From an uncultured Clostridia bacterium (GTDB lineage Bacteria > Bacillota > Clostridia > Oscillospirales > Oscillospiraceae), in contig CALYTU010000025.1 in assembly GCA_945487445.1 (NCBI GenBank), forward strand, positions 1 to 14,846: a DNA stretch of 14,846 nucleotides, given 5' to 3'. Below are positions 1 through 6,312 of this stretch, in pieces. Under the pieces are notes generated by a model. That model had not been told where the DNA came from and made no database searches. It saw only the letters and a program-made list of their open reading frames with translations. Every line of letters begins with the position of its first letter. Within the stretch, counting starts at the first letter, position 1. The position numbers were made by a program, and so were the translations under genes.

Positions 1-40
1 AGTGAGGACCTGCTACAAGATCTTGTAGCAGGTCCTCACT
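1..40. repeat. perfect 40-bp palindrome (20-bp arms, no spacer)
   Basis: Bases 1-20 are the exact reverse complement of bases 21-40, centred on AGATCT, and the right arm runs into TTT. As RNA it would form a long hairpin closed by a small GATC loop. A bidirectional terminator for a gene left of the window is the simplest reading; a site bound by a dimeric protein or the edge of a mobile element are alternatives. The left flank is outside the window, so the arms may be longer than seen. Confidence 0.75.
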
Positions 41-77
41 TTGCAACTATACCCAAGTAAATTCCGTCAAAATGGAA

Positions 78-287
78 TTAAGTCTGGGAAACCGCATTCT
101 CAGGCTTTTTAGAGTGCGCCATTTTTGCATCTTTGCGCAGCATATGAGCTATATTGAACTTGTTTTCTGCCACTTTCTCAACGCTAATTCCGTTTATTTC
201 CCTTACTTGTTTCCACTCCCGTCCAACTGTGGAATTTACTTTGGGAATTCACCTTTTTCACTTCTTTAAGCTTTTTGAGGTTGGGGG
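78..287 (-). pseudogene. possible degraded coding remnant, unidentified
   Basis: Reading leftwards, the frame from 248 down to a TAA at 78-80 stays open for 56 codons and gives a plausible charged protein tail containing VGREWKQVREINGISVEKVA, then a Lys-rich end. It has no start codon: a TGA lies at 249-251. Upstream, a second frame encodes a Lys-rich stretch (ETPNLKKLKEVKKVNS), so the two look like one sequence joined across a frameshift near 240. I do not recognise the family. It may be the decayed 3' end of a mobile or accessory gene, or chance. Local sequence is more AT-rich than the neighbouring genes, which fits a decayed or foreign piece. Confidence 0.3.
82..110 (+). terminator. putative rho-independent terminator
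   Basis: GTCTGGGA (82-89) pairs with TCTCAGGC (98-105) through an 8-base loop, with two G-T pairs, and is followed by TTTTT (106-110). It would stop rightward transcription entering from the left edge, in series with the palindrome at 1-40. The stem is modest, and it overlaps the end of a degraded minus-strand reading frame, so this is a tentative call. Confidence 0.4.
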
Positions 288-361
288 TTTCTTAATCCAA
301 GAACAGGCATAAACCTTTATGATTGATATATCTGCCGAACGCACGGATGGACACATATGAC

Positions 362-393
362 AAGAGGAAGAGCTTAGGCCCTTCCTCTTTTTT
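362..393 (+). terminator. rho-independent terminator reading rightwards
   Basis: AAGAGGAAG (362-370) and CTTCCTCTT (381-389) form a perfect 9-bp stem around a 10-base loop, with a T run to 393. The T run is on the plus strand, so it serves rightward transcription. No convincing plus-strand gene precedes it, which suggests an unseen small RNA or short transcript in 111-361, or a leftover from a lost gene. On the minus strand the hairpin lies downstream of the rubredoxin gene but lacks a T tract there. Confidence 0.6.
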
Positions 394-439
394 CAATCAG
401 ATTTCTTACGAATGGCTTCTTAAATTGCCTCCCTGGGTC

Positions 440-574
440 TTATGCCTCGGGGGAGAAGTCATCCTTGCCCACGCCGCAGAGCTCACAGGCAAAATCTTCG
501 GGAAGGTCTTCCCATTTTACGCCGGTCTCGTCTTCGTCGTACACCCAGCCGCAAACATTGCAGACATACTTCAT
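440..574 (-). CDS. rubredoxin (short form)
   Basis: A 44-residue small iron-sulfur electron carrier of the cytoplasm; rubredoxins pass electrons to rubrerythrin, superoxide reductase or flavodiiron proteins in anaerobes. The sequence shows CNVCG (Cys5, Cys8) and CELCG (Cys30, Cys33), the four ligands of one Fe, plus GWVYDED, WEDLPEDF and GVGKDDF, which match the rubredoxin signature. It is shorter than the usual 52-54 residues because the loop between the Cys pairs is about ten residues shorter, and the common CPxCG is CELCG. The ATG at 572-574 has an ideal AGGAGG at 583-588, eight bases upstream, and a near-consensus promoter lies at 624-652. It is monocistronic and divergent from ksgA. The fold assignment is firm; the redox partner is unknown. 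Confidence 0.88.
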   Translation of the reverse strand: MKYVCNVCGWVYDEDETGVKWEDLPEDFACELCGVGKDDFSPEA

Positions 575-623
575 GCGATAATCCTCCTCATTGGGATTGA
601 GCGTCAAACGCCCTTTGCGTTAC

Positions 624-652
624 ATTATATCATCTCTGCATATGTTTGGCAA
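624..652 (-). promoter_or_regulatory. sigma-A-type promoter of the rubredoxin gene
   Basis: Read on the minus strand: TTGCCA (647-652, 5 of 6 to TTGACA), a 17-base spacer, then TATAAT (624-629, perfect), with an extended -10 TGA directly before it. Transcription should begin near 617, leaving a leader of about 43 bases that carries the AGGAGG. This is the best promoter match in the window and suggests strong expression. Confidence 0.8.
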
Positions 653-740
653 GGTCATTTCCAAAATTGCAGAAAAAATTGAAATTCCCTGTTTCTTTTT
701 TTCAGATAATAAGGTACAATAACGGCATGGGGCCGGTCAG

Positions 741-758
741 AACGCCCCAATCGGCGTT
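741..758 (+). other. small hairpin just upstream of the ksgA ribosome-binding site
   Basis: AACGCC (741-746) and GGCGTT (753-758) can pair around CCAATC, six bases before the GGAGGT of ksgA. A competing pairing of GGGGC (729-733) with GCCCC (744-748) is also possible, so the leader could switch between two folds. A -10-like TACAAT lies at 715-720, but without a good -35. Any regulatory role is speculation. Confidence 0.3.
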
Positions 759-775
759 TCTTTGGGAGGTACATG

Positions 776-1666
776 ATGGAGCTTTGCAATGTCCGGGAGA
801 TGAAGGCCCTGCTGGAGGAAAACGGTTTTTCCTTTTCCAAGGCAAAAGGGCAGAATTTTCTGACCGCCGCCTGGGTGCCGCAGCGGATTGCCGAAGAGGC
901 AGGCGTGGACCGGAACGCAGGCGTTTTAGAGGTTGGTCCGGGCATTGGGCCGTTGACCGAACAGCTCTGTCTGCGGGCCGGCATGGTCCTTGCTGTTGAG
1001 CTGGACCGGAGGCTTGCGCCCATTCTGGATAAGACCGTGGGCCGCTTCAACAATTTAGAACTGCGCTTTGACGACGTGATGAAGCTGGATCTGGCAGCCG
1101 AGATCCAGACGGCTTTCCCCGGCCTGCGGCCAATGGCCTGTGCTAACCTGCCCTACTACATCACCTCCCCCATTCTGACCAGGCTGTTGGAAACCCGAGT
1201 TTTTGACTCTGTAACCGTAATGATCCAAAAAGAGGTCGCCCAGCGCATTTGCGCCGCACCGGGAACCGGCGAGGGCAGCGCCTTTTCCGTCTTCTGCCAC
1301 TGGTACGCCGAGCCGCGGATGCTTTTCGACGTGCCCCCTTCCTGCTTCCTGCCCCAGCCCAAGGTGACATCGACGGTTATCACGCTCAAAGCCAGGCAGG
1401 CGCCGCCCTGCCCGGTGGCAGACGAGAGAATGTTCTTCCGGGTGGTCCGGGCAGCCTTCGCCCAGCGTCGAAAGACCCTCTCCAACGCCCTGACCGCCGG
1501 CTTCCCCATGCTGGGAAAGACTGGCGTAAACGAGGTGCTGGCAGACTGTGGATTGGCTTCCGGCATCCGCGGTGAGACTTTGCGAATCGAACAGTTTGCC
1601 GCAATCTCCAATGTGATCTTCGAGCGGTTGAAATCTGAATCATTTACCGTTGCCGTTTCCTTGTGA
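776..1666 (+). CDS. rsmA: 16S rRNA (adenine1518-N6/adenine1519-N6)-dimethyltransferase KsgA/RsmA
   Basis: Cytoplasmic SAM-dependent enzyme that dimethylates two adjacent adenines in the 3' terminal helix of 16S rRNA late in 30S assembly; its loss gives kasugamycin resistance. Visible motifs, numbering from the ATG at 776: KGQNFL near 24-29, SAM motif I LEVGPGIGPLT near 51-61, acidic VELD near 74-77, the catalytic NLPYYITSP near 124-132, and a C-terminal domain with the RRKTLSNAL segment typical of KsgA. Length, 296 residues, is usual. There are two tandem ATGs, at 773 and 776; GGAGGT at 765-770 sits only two or three bases before the first and six before the second, so 776 is preferred. It is followed after 60 bases by a radical SAM gene and then tatD, resembling the ksgA/yabD neighbourhood of other Firmicutes, but with rnmV missing. 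Confidence 0.95.
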   Translation: MELCNVREMKALLEENGFSFSKAKGQNFLTAAWVPQRIAEEAGVDRNAGVLEVGPGIGPLTEQLCLRAGMVLAVELDRRLAPILDKTVGRFNNLELRFDDVMKLDLAAEIQTAFPGLRPMACANLPYYITSPILTRLLETRVFDSVTVMIQKEVAQRICAAPGTGEGSAFSVFCHWYAEPRMLFDVPPSCFLPQPKVTSTVITLKARQAPPCPVADERMFFRVVRAAFAQRRKTLSNALTAGFPMLGKTGVNEVLADCGLASGIRGETLRIEQFAAISNVIFERLKSESFTVAVSL

Positions 1667-1726
1667 CAACGCTTGTTATGCTGCTGCGGCAAGAGAACAA
1701 GTTGCCCTGTGTGTTGAGGAAAGCCT

Positions 1727-2620
1727 ATGCCGATCCGTGCAAATGAATACTACCGGCAGCGATTTGGCTGCAAGGTCTACAAGCTGGCGCTGGATGGGGG
1801 AATGACCTGCCCGAACCGGGACGGAACCAAGGGGACCCGGGGCTGTATCTTCTGCTCCGGCGCGGGAAGCGGCGACTTTGCCGAGCGGCGGAGCCGTTCC
1901 GTCACAGCCCAGCTGGAAGCCGCAAAGGCCCGGGTGGCCGCCAAAATGAAGGACGGAAAATACATCGCCTACTTTCAAAGCTTCACCAACATCTACGCGC
2001 CCCTTCCCGATCTGGAGGCCTTGTTCTCCGAGGCCGTTGCCCATCCCGACGTAGCAGCCCTGGCAGTTGCAACCAGACCTGACTGCCTGCCAGAACCGGT
2101 CCTGGACCTGCTGGAACGGCTCGACCGGATCAAGCCCGTAATCGTGGAGCTGGGCCTGCAAACCATTCACCCGCAAACGGTGGAATTCATCCGCCGGGGT
2201 TATCCACTGGCAGACTTTGACCGGGCGGTGAAGCGTCTTCAGAAGCTGGGACTGCACACGGTGGTCCATGTGATCCTCGGTCTGCCTGGGGAGACAGAAC
2301 AGATGATGGTCCAGACGGTCCGCTATGTGGGGCGGAGCGGAGCCAAGGGAATTAAGCTCCAGCTCCTGCACGTGCTGGAGGGGACCGATCTCGCCGCTCT
2401 CTGGCGCGCCGGCCGGGTCCCCATGATGGAACTGGAGGACTATGCCCGCCTTCTCGGCCGCTGTCTTGCCGTCTTGCCCCCCGACATGGTGATTCACAGG
2501 CTGACGGGGGACGGGGCAAAGCGTGACCTGTTAGCCCCGCTCTGGTCTGCTGATAAAAAGTACGTTTTGAATTATGTTAACAACTATCTGGAACAGCATG
2601 CGCTGAACGCCGAACGATGA
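1727..2620 (+). CDS. TIGR01212-type radical SAM protein (YtqA/YhcC family)
   Basis: A 297-residue radical SAM enzyme of the YhcC (E. coli)/YtqA (B. subtilis) group, whose substrate I do not know to be settled. The cluster cysteines are not the classic CxxxCxxC but the family's spaced form: Cys28 in GGMTCPNRDG, then Cys40 and Cys43 in GCIFC. Other landmarks are YFQSFTNIY (82-90), ATRPDC (115-120), ELGLQT (141-146), HVILGLPGET (181-190) and HRLTGDG (257-263), all as expected for this family. TGAGGA at 1715-1720 is six bases before the ATG. It lies between ksgA and tatD in the same direction, so it is probably co-transcribed with them; this hints at a role linked to RNA modification or repair, but that is context only. 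Confidence 0.9.
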   Translation: MPIRANEYYRQRFGCKVYKLALDGGMTCPNRDGTKGTRGCIFCSGAGSGDFAERRSRSVTAQLEAAKARVAAKMKDGKYIAYFQSFTNIYAPLPDLEALFSEAVAHPDVAALAVATRPDCLPEPVLDLLERLDRIKPVIVELGLQTIHPQTVEFIRRGYPLADFDRAVKRLQKLGLHTVVHVILGLPGETEQMMVQTVRYVGRSGAKGIKLQLLHVLEGTDLAALWRAGRVPMMELEDYARLLGRCLAVLPPDMVIHRLTGDGAKRDLLAPLWSADKKYVLNYVNNYLEQHALNAER

Positions 2621-2667
2621 ACCGCGGCGAACACGAAGCGCCCCAGCAAAAAAGGGAGGACGATTCC

Positions 2668-3429
2668 ATGTTTTTTGACTCTCACGCGCATCTGGATGAC
2701 CGGCGGTTTGACGGGGATCGGGACGAAATTTTCGCCAATCTGGCAAACCACGGCGTCGGTCTTCTCATGAACATCGGCTGCGATTTGAGAAGCAGCCTGC
2801 AAAGCGTGGCCTTGTCCCACAAATACTCCTTCGTCTATGCAGCCGTGGGCTCTCACCCCGACGACGCCGCTCAGGTGGATGACGGACTTCTCGCCATGTA
2901 TCGACAGCTCTGTGCCGATGCGCGGGTGAAGGCGATCGGGGAAATCGGTCTGGACTACCACTATGAGGATCCCACACGCGACGTTCAGCTTCCCGCCTTT
3001 CGGCGGCAGCTGGAGCTGGCCCGGGAGTTGGACATGCCGGTTATCGTCCACGAACGCGAAGCACACGCCGACGGGATGGAGTTGATCCGGCAATTCCCGG
3101 AGGTCACAGGCGTTTTCCACTGTTACTCGGGCTCATTGGAACAGGCGAAGGAGCTGGTCAAGCGCGGGTGGTACATCGGATTTACCGGGGTCGTCACCTT
3201 TAAAAACGCCCGGAAGGCATTGGAGGTCGCGCAATGGCTGCCCCTGGATCGCATTCTGATCGAGACGGACTGCCCTTACATGGCCCCGGAGCCCCACAGA
3301 GGGCGGCGGAACGACAGCCGTTACGTCCCCCTTGTGGCCGCGAAGCTCGCGGAGCTGCGGGGTTTATCGCCCGAGGAAATGGGTGAAATCACAACGGATA
3401 ATGCCAAACGCCTCTTTCGCATTCCGTGA
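2668..3429 (+). CDS. TatD-family metal-dependent deoxyribonuclease (YabD/YcfH-like)
   Basis: A TIM-barrel amidohydrolase-fold hydrolase; family members are 3'-5' exonucleases linked to DNA repair and removal of damaged ends. Metal-site motifs are all present: HAHLD (His6, His8), GEIGLDYH with Glu92, His128 in VIVHER, His151 in FHCYSG, and ETDCPY with Asp201. Length is 253 residues, normal for the family. The frame is open back to an ATG at 2617 overlapping the previous stop, but that start lacks a ribosome-binding site; GGGAGGA at 2654-2660, seven bases before the ATG at 2668, and the family N-terminus MFFDSHAHLD decide for 2668. It is the last gene of the ksgA-radical SAM-tatD group and converges on hslO with a shared terminator. 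Exact substrate is not determined by sequence. Confidence 0.93.
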   Translation: MFFDSHAHLDDRRFDGDRDEIFANLANHGVGLLMNIGCDLRSSLQSVALSHKYSFVYAAVGSHPDDAAQVDDGLLAMYRQLCADARVKAIGEIGLDYHYEDPTRDVQLPAFRRQLELARELDMPVIVHEREAHADGMELIRQFPEVTGVFHCYSGSLEQAKELVKRGWYIGFTGVVTFKNARKALEVAQWLPLDRILIETDCPYMAPEPHRGRRNDSRYVPLVAAKLAELRGLSPEEMGEITTDNAKRLFRIP

Positions 3430-3481
3430 GCAGAAGCATTCGCCGGTCCTTCCGGCCAGGCAAAAACGAGGCAGGCAACAG

Positions 3482-3543
3482 AAAACAGGCAATCGGAGAA
3501 CGAAGAACTCTGTGTCATTCGTCTCTCCGATTGCCTGTTTTTT
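3482..3543. terminator. bidirectional rho-independent terminator between tatD and hslO
   Basis: AAAACAGGCAATCGGAGA (3482-3499) and its exact reverse complement (3524-3541) form an 18-bp stem, extended inwards by ACGAA/TTCGT with one bulged C, around a 13-base loop. T runs flank it on either strand, so it can end tatD transcripts rightwards and hslO transcripts leftwards. It sits in the 178-base gap between these convergent genes. Confidence 0.9.
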
Positions 3544-3607
3544 AACTTCTATTTCCTCATCGACAAATCGAAATTTTGAACGAAAGGCGCTTTCCCTTCT
3601 CAGTCGC

Positions 3608-4486
3608 TCACAGCTTCGCCAGGATTGCGCGAACATCCTCCGGCGTGAACTTGTACTCGGTATCGCAGAACTGGCATTCCACCCGAACGTCCTGGCCCTC
3701 GTCGGCGATCTGGGTCAGCTCCTCCCGACCCAGGCTGATCAATGTGGCCTCCACCCGGTCTCGGGTGCAGTAGCAGCGGTACTCCACCTCGGTGGGCTCA
3801 AAGAACTCCAGCTCCATGCCGCCTGTAACCTTGATGAGCATCTCCCGCAGGGAGAGGCCGGCGTCCAGCATGGATGTGACGGAACCGGCCGCGGCTATGC
3901 CTGCCTCCAGCCTGTCAATCAGCACTTCCGGGGCGCCGGGCAGAAGCTGGAGGATAAAGCCTCCGGCGGCCTTCACACTTTGGTCCACATCCACCAGGAC
4001 TCCCAGCCCGCAGGCGGAAGGGCACTGCTCCGACTGGACCAGATACGCAGTAACGTCGTCGCCAATCTCGCCGGAGACCAGCTCCACGGAGCCCACATAG
4101 GGCTCCTTCATTTGCAGATCCCGGATCACGGTGAGCAGGCCGTCGGTACCCACAGCGGCGCCCACGTCCAGCTTGCCCGCGTACTTCTCCAACAGCGTAA
4201 TGTGGGGGTTCTGAACATAGCCCCGGACGTTTCCTTCCGCATCGGATACGGCAAGCACCGTTCCAAGCGGCCCGCCGCCCTTAATCTGGAGCGTGACAGA
4301 GCCGTTTTCGATCTTCTGCATGTTGCCCAGCATGGCGCAGGCAGTCAGCGTCCGGCCAAGCGCCGCTGTGGCGGTGGGGGTGGTTTTGTGGATGGATCTG
4401 GCTCGCTCCACGATGTTTTTAGAATTGATGGCAACGGCCTTGACCCAGCCGTCGGTGGTCATGGCGCGCAAAATCATGTCTGACAT
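3608..4486 (-). CDS. hslO: Hsp33 redox-regulated chaperone HslO
   Basis: Cytoplasmic holdase chaperone that is switched on when oxidation releases zinc from its C-terminal cysteines and protects unfolding proteins. The sequence shows the complete switch: CYC (Cys238, Cys240) and CQFC (Cys271, Cys274), separated by 30 residues, after the long N-terminal domain with GGPLGTV, GYVQNP and the EQCPSACGLGVLV segment. Length, 292 residues, is typical. The start has AGAGGT about eight bases upstream. The gene follows a SAM methyltransferase by 22 bases, so the two are very probably one transcript. Together with rubredoxin nearby it suggests provision for oxygen exposure in an anaerobe. Confidence 0.95.
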   Translation of the reverse strand: MSDMILRAMTTDGWVKAVAINSKNIVERARSIHKTTPTATAALGRTLTACAMLGNMQKIENGSVTLQIKGGGPLGTVLAVSDAEGNVRGYVQNPHITLLEKYAGKLDVGAAVGTDGLLTVIRDLQMKEPYVGSVELVSGEIGDDVTAYLVQSEQCPSACGLGVLVDVDQSVKAAGGFILQLLPGAPEVLIDRLEAGIAAAGSVTSMLDAGLSLREMLIKVTGGMELEFFEPTEVEYRCYCTRDRVEATLISLGREELTQIADEGQDVRVECQFCDTEYKFTPEDVRAILAKL

Positions 4487-4508
4487 TTTTTATTACCTCT
4501 TACCGTAT

Positions 4509-5243
4509 TTACTTTTTGGCGGCGAAGAACATTCTCTGCTCATTGGGAGCAGGGACCGTAAGCTTTCTGTCCGCAAAAACCTGAACGTCGGTAAACCCAG
4601 CTTCGGCCAGCCAGCCGGTCAGTTCCCCGGCGCGGTAGGCATATTCCACATGCTCTTCCCGGTCCCTCGACCAGAGCGCCCCCCGCTTTTGAAAAATATC
4701 CATGCCATAGGTGCAGGTGCGTGCAGCTTCGTCAAACTCCGCCCGCCAGAGGCAAAAAACCTCGTCGTCCTCATCCAGGAAGATCTGACCGTCCTGGCTC
4801 CGGAGCTTGGTCTCGGAGTTGATATCGAAGATGAACAGCCCGCCCGGGTTCAGTGCCCGAAAGACGCCTGAAAATGCCTCCCGCAGGGCGGCAGGATCTG
4901 TGACGTAGTTGACGCCGTCCAGACAGCAGACCACCAGATCCACCGGCATCGGAAGGCGCAGGCGCTCCATCCGCTGGCAGACAAACCAGGGCGGGTTTTC
5001 CATCTCCATGGCCTTCCCGGCGGCCAGGGTCAGCATCTCCTCGCTCTGATCCACCCCCAGGACAGACAGACCTTCCCTGGCAAGCAGAATGGCCATAGAG
5101 CCCGTGCCGCAGGCCAGGTCCACAGCGGAGACGGGTCGGCAGTCATATCTGTCCAGAATCTCATGGTAGAATGTCAGAATCTCCTCATAGGGAATGTCGT
5201 TGGTCAGGCGGTCATAGGCAGCCGCCAGGGCTTCATAGGCCAT
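4509..5243 (-). CDS. class I SAM-dependent methyltransferase
   Basis: A 244-residue Rossmann-fold methyltransferase. Motif I is VDLACGTGS (residues 41-49), the acidic end of strand 2 is GVDQS near 63-67, and strand 4 contains VDLVVCCLDGVNYV; the N-terminus YEALAAAYDRLTNDIPYEEI resembles small-molecule or YqeM-type methyltransferases of Firmicutes. Substrate cannot be read from the sequence. AGGAGG (5249-5254) is five bases before the ATG. A perfect 11-bp hairpin (5261-5286) lies six bases beyond that site, and a dispersed repeat fills the rest of the upstream gap. It is the first gene of a likely two-gene unit with hslO. Confidence 0.88.
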   Translation of the reverse strand: MAYEALAAAYDRLTNDIPYEEILTFYHEILDRYDCRPVSAVDLACGTGSMAILLAREGLSVLGVDQSEEMLTLAAGKAMEMENPPWFVCQRMERLRLPMPVDLVVCCLDGVNYVTDPAALREAFSGVFRALNPGGLFIFDINSETKLRSQDGQIFLDEDDEVFCLWRAEFDEAARTCTYGMDIFQKRGALWSRDREEHVEYAYRAGELTGWLAEAGFTDVQVFADRKLTVPAPNEQRMFFAAKK

Positions 5244-5260
5244 AGATACCTCCTAAGAAG

Positions 5261-5286
5261 CACCATCGCCCGACCGGGCGATGGTG
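5261..5286 (-). other. 11-bp hairpin next to the methyltransferase ribosome-binding site
   Basis: CACCATCGCCC (5261-5271) and GGGCGATGGTG (5276-5286) pair perfectly around a 4-base loop. On the minus strand it ends six bases before the AGGAGG of the methyltransferase gene and is followed by CTTCTT, not a real T run, so it is a weak terminator at best. It could instead be a 5' leader structure affecting translation or mRNA stability. Confidence 0.5.
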
Positions 5287-5303
5287 CAGCTTGTTTGCTC
5301 AGA

Positions 5304-5428
5304 CGTATCTGTTCAATAGCCTCTCCTGTCATTTCGAACGAAGCGAGAAATCCGTCTCCTTTGGCAGGGCAAGTGCGGATTTCTCGGTCACAAGCTCCCT
5401 CGAAATGACACGCTACTGAATAGGTACG
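5304..5428. repeat. dispersed palindromic repeat, copy A (complete)
   Basis: A 125-bp element with imperfect terminal repeats (ACGTATCTGTTCAATAG left; GCGTACCTATTCAGTAG as the reverse complement of the right end) and inner arms containing TGTCATTTCGA...GAGAAATCCG on the left and their complement on the right (5376-5410). It would fold into one long hairpin. Two related copies occur at 8748-8849 and 14795-14846. It abuts the stop codon of the frameshifted lipoprotein gene (5430-5432). No protein is encoded; it resembles a non-autonomous palindromic element such as a MITE or REP-type sequence. Confidence 0.8.
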
Positions 5429-5429
5429 C

Positions 5430-6118
5430 TTAGTTTTGGGTGGTGATGCCGTCAAGGATGGGCTGAGGATCAGACCCGTCGGTCAAGCCAATGGTCAGAA
5501 TGCCCATATATTTATCCTGATCGCGGAACCAGAGTTGATACTCCTCCACCTCGGCGCCGTTTGCATTCATGATCAGATGCAGGGCGGTCCGCTCCTGGCC
5601 GCCCACCTGCACGGTCTTGGGCTCAAAGGTGTTGACGGTCATGCCGGCGGATTCAAATTGGGCCTTCATCATCTGCTCGGAGAGCTGGAACATCTGCTCG
5701 TCGGAAACAGAGGCCAAAGCAGCCTGGTTGGGCTGGATGATCAAATTCATGGAGTTGCCGGCGGCATTCGCTACCATCATATCCATCATCTGACCGCTCT
5801 TGGCAATCATGTCGGCAATGTCCGTTTTCTCAAAAAGCTCGGCAGTGGTATTGTTCACCTGAGCAATCTGTTCCTCCGTGTAGAAGGTCCAGCCCTCGGG
5901 GCGGGCGATCCGGAGCTTCAGATAGCTGTTTACATAGGCGTCGGTCTCCAGGATTCCACGGAGTTCGCTGTCCTGAACGGCATCGGTTGTACCGGGGGTG
6001 TTGGTCTGGACAGCGGTTCCGGAGGGGGCGGCGGTTCCGGAGGGGTTGGCGGTGCCTCCGCAGGCGGACAGGCTGAGGAGCAGACACAGGGCTAAATCAA
6101 GGTTGCAATTTTTCTCAT
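5430..6118 (-). pseudogene. frameshifted lipoprotein gene of unknown function
   Basis: Reading from the ATG at 6116-6118 gives MRKIATLI and then a TAG. Adding one T in the ATTTA at this point would restore MRKIATLILALCLLLSLSAC followed by GG, a textbook lipoprotein signal with lipobox LSAC, and the frame then stays open to the TAA at 5430-5432, about 229 residues in all. After the lipidated Cys comes a Thr/Pro/Ser/Gly-rich linker with a repeated PSGTA, then a folded domain of unknown family beginning at about DSELRGILETDAYVNSYLKL. The body frame has no in-frame ATG near its beginning; the next usable start is the GTG at 5858, which would give a 142-residue protein without a signal. AAGGAG lies twelve bases before the ATG and a good promoter is at 6201-6229. 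It may be a true recent mutation, a slippage event or a sequencing error. Confidence 0.8.
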
Positions 6119-6200
6119 GGCGGATTCATTCTCCTTTTCATATGATTGATCACAGGGATGTGCTGCCGATAAAACGGGCAGACAGTCTCATCATTTTTAC

Positions 6201-6229
6201 ATTATTCCACAATTCCGTCAAAAAATCAA
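6201..6229 (-). promoter_or_regulatory. sigma-A-type promoter of the lipoprotein gene
   Basis: On the minus strand: TTGATT (6224-6229), 17-base spacer, AATAAT (6201-6206, 5 of 6), with TGG before it as an extended -10. Start of transcription would be near 6194, about 75 bases before the ATG at 6118. The intact promoter argues that the frameshift downstream is recent or erroneous. Confidence 0.6.
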
Positions 6230-6295
6230 GGGATGCTGCCATCTTTCCACGGAAAACAGCGTTTGATATGGGCTTTTCAGCAACGAAGCTGCAGG

Positions 6296-6312
6296 GGCGC
6301 TCATTGAGCGCC
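6296..6312 (-). other. hairpin directly after cdd
   Basis: GGCGCTCA (6296-6303) and TGAGCGCC (6305-6312) are perfect inverted arms with a single base between them, immediately beyond the cdd stop. On the minus strand no T tract follows, so this is at best a weak terminator or an mRNA 3'-end stabiliser. A strong terminator for the deo operon is not otherwise visible before the lipoprotein promoter. Confidence 0.4.

Noticed and set aside
323..682. 119-residue plus-strand frame over the rubredoxin gene
   Set aside because: It is the complement of the rubredoxin coding region and its promoter; the minus-strand frame has the cysteine motifs, ribosome-binding site and promoter.
2617..2667. Upstream start for tatD overlapping the previous stop (ATGA)
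   Set aside because: Attractive for coupling, but it lacks a ribosome-binding site and adds 17 residues before the invariant N-terminus; GGGAGGA supports 2668.
3332..4483. 383-residue open frame on the plus strand
   Set aside because: Runs through the tatD end, the terminator and antisense to hslO; no recognisable domain and no ribosome-binding site logic.
5204..5455. 83-residue minus-strand frame across the repeat
   Set aside because: Most of it translates the palindromic repeat at 5304-5428 and the methyltransferase leader; not a gene.
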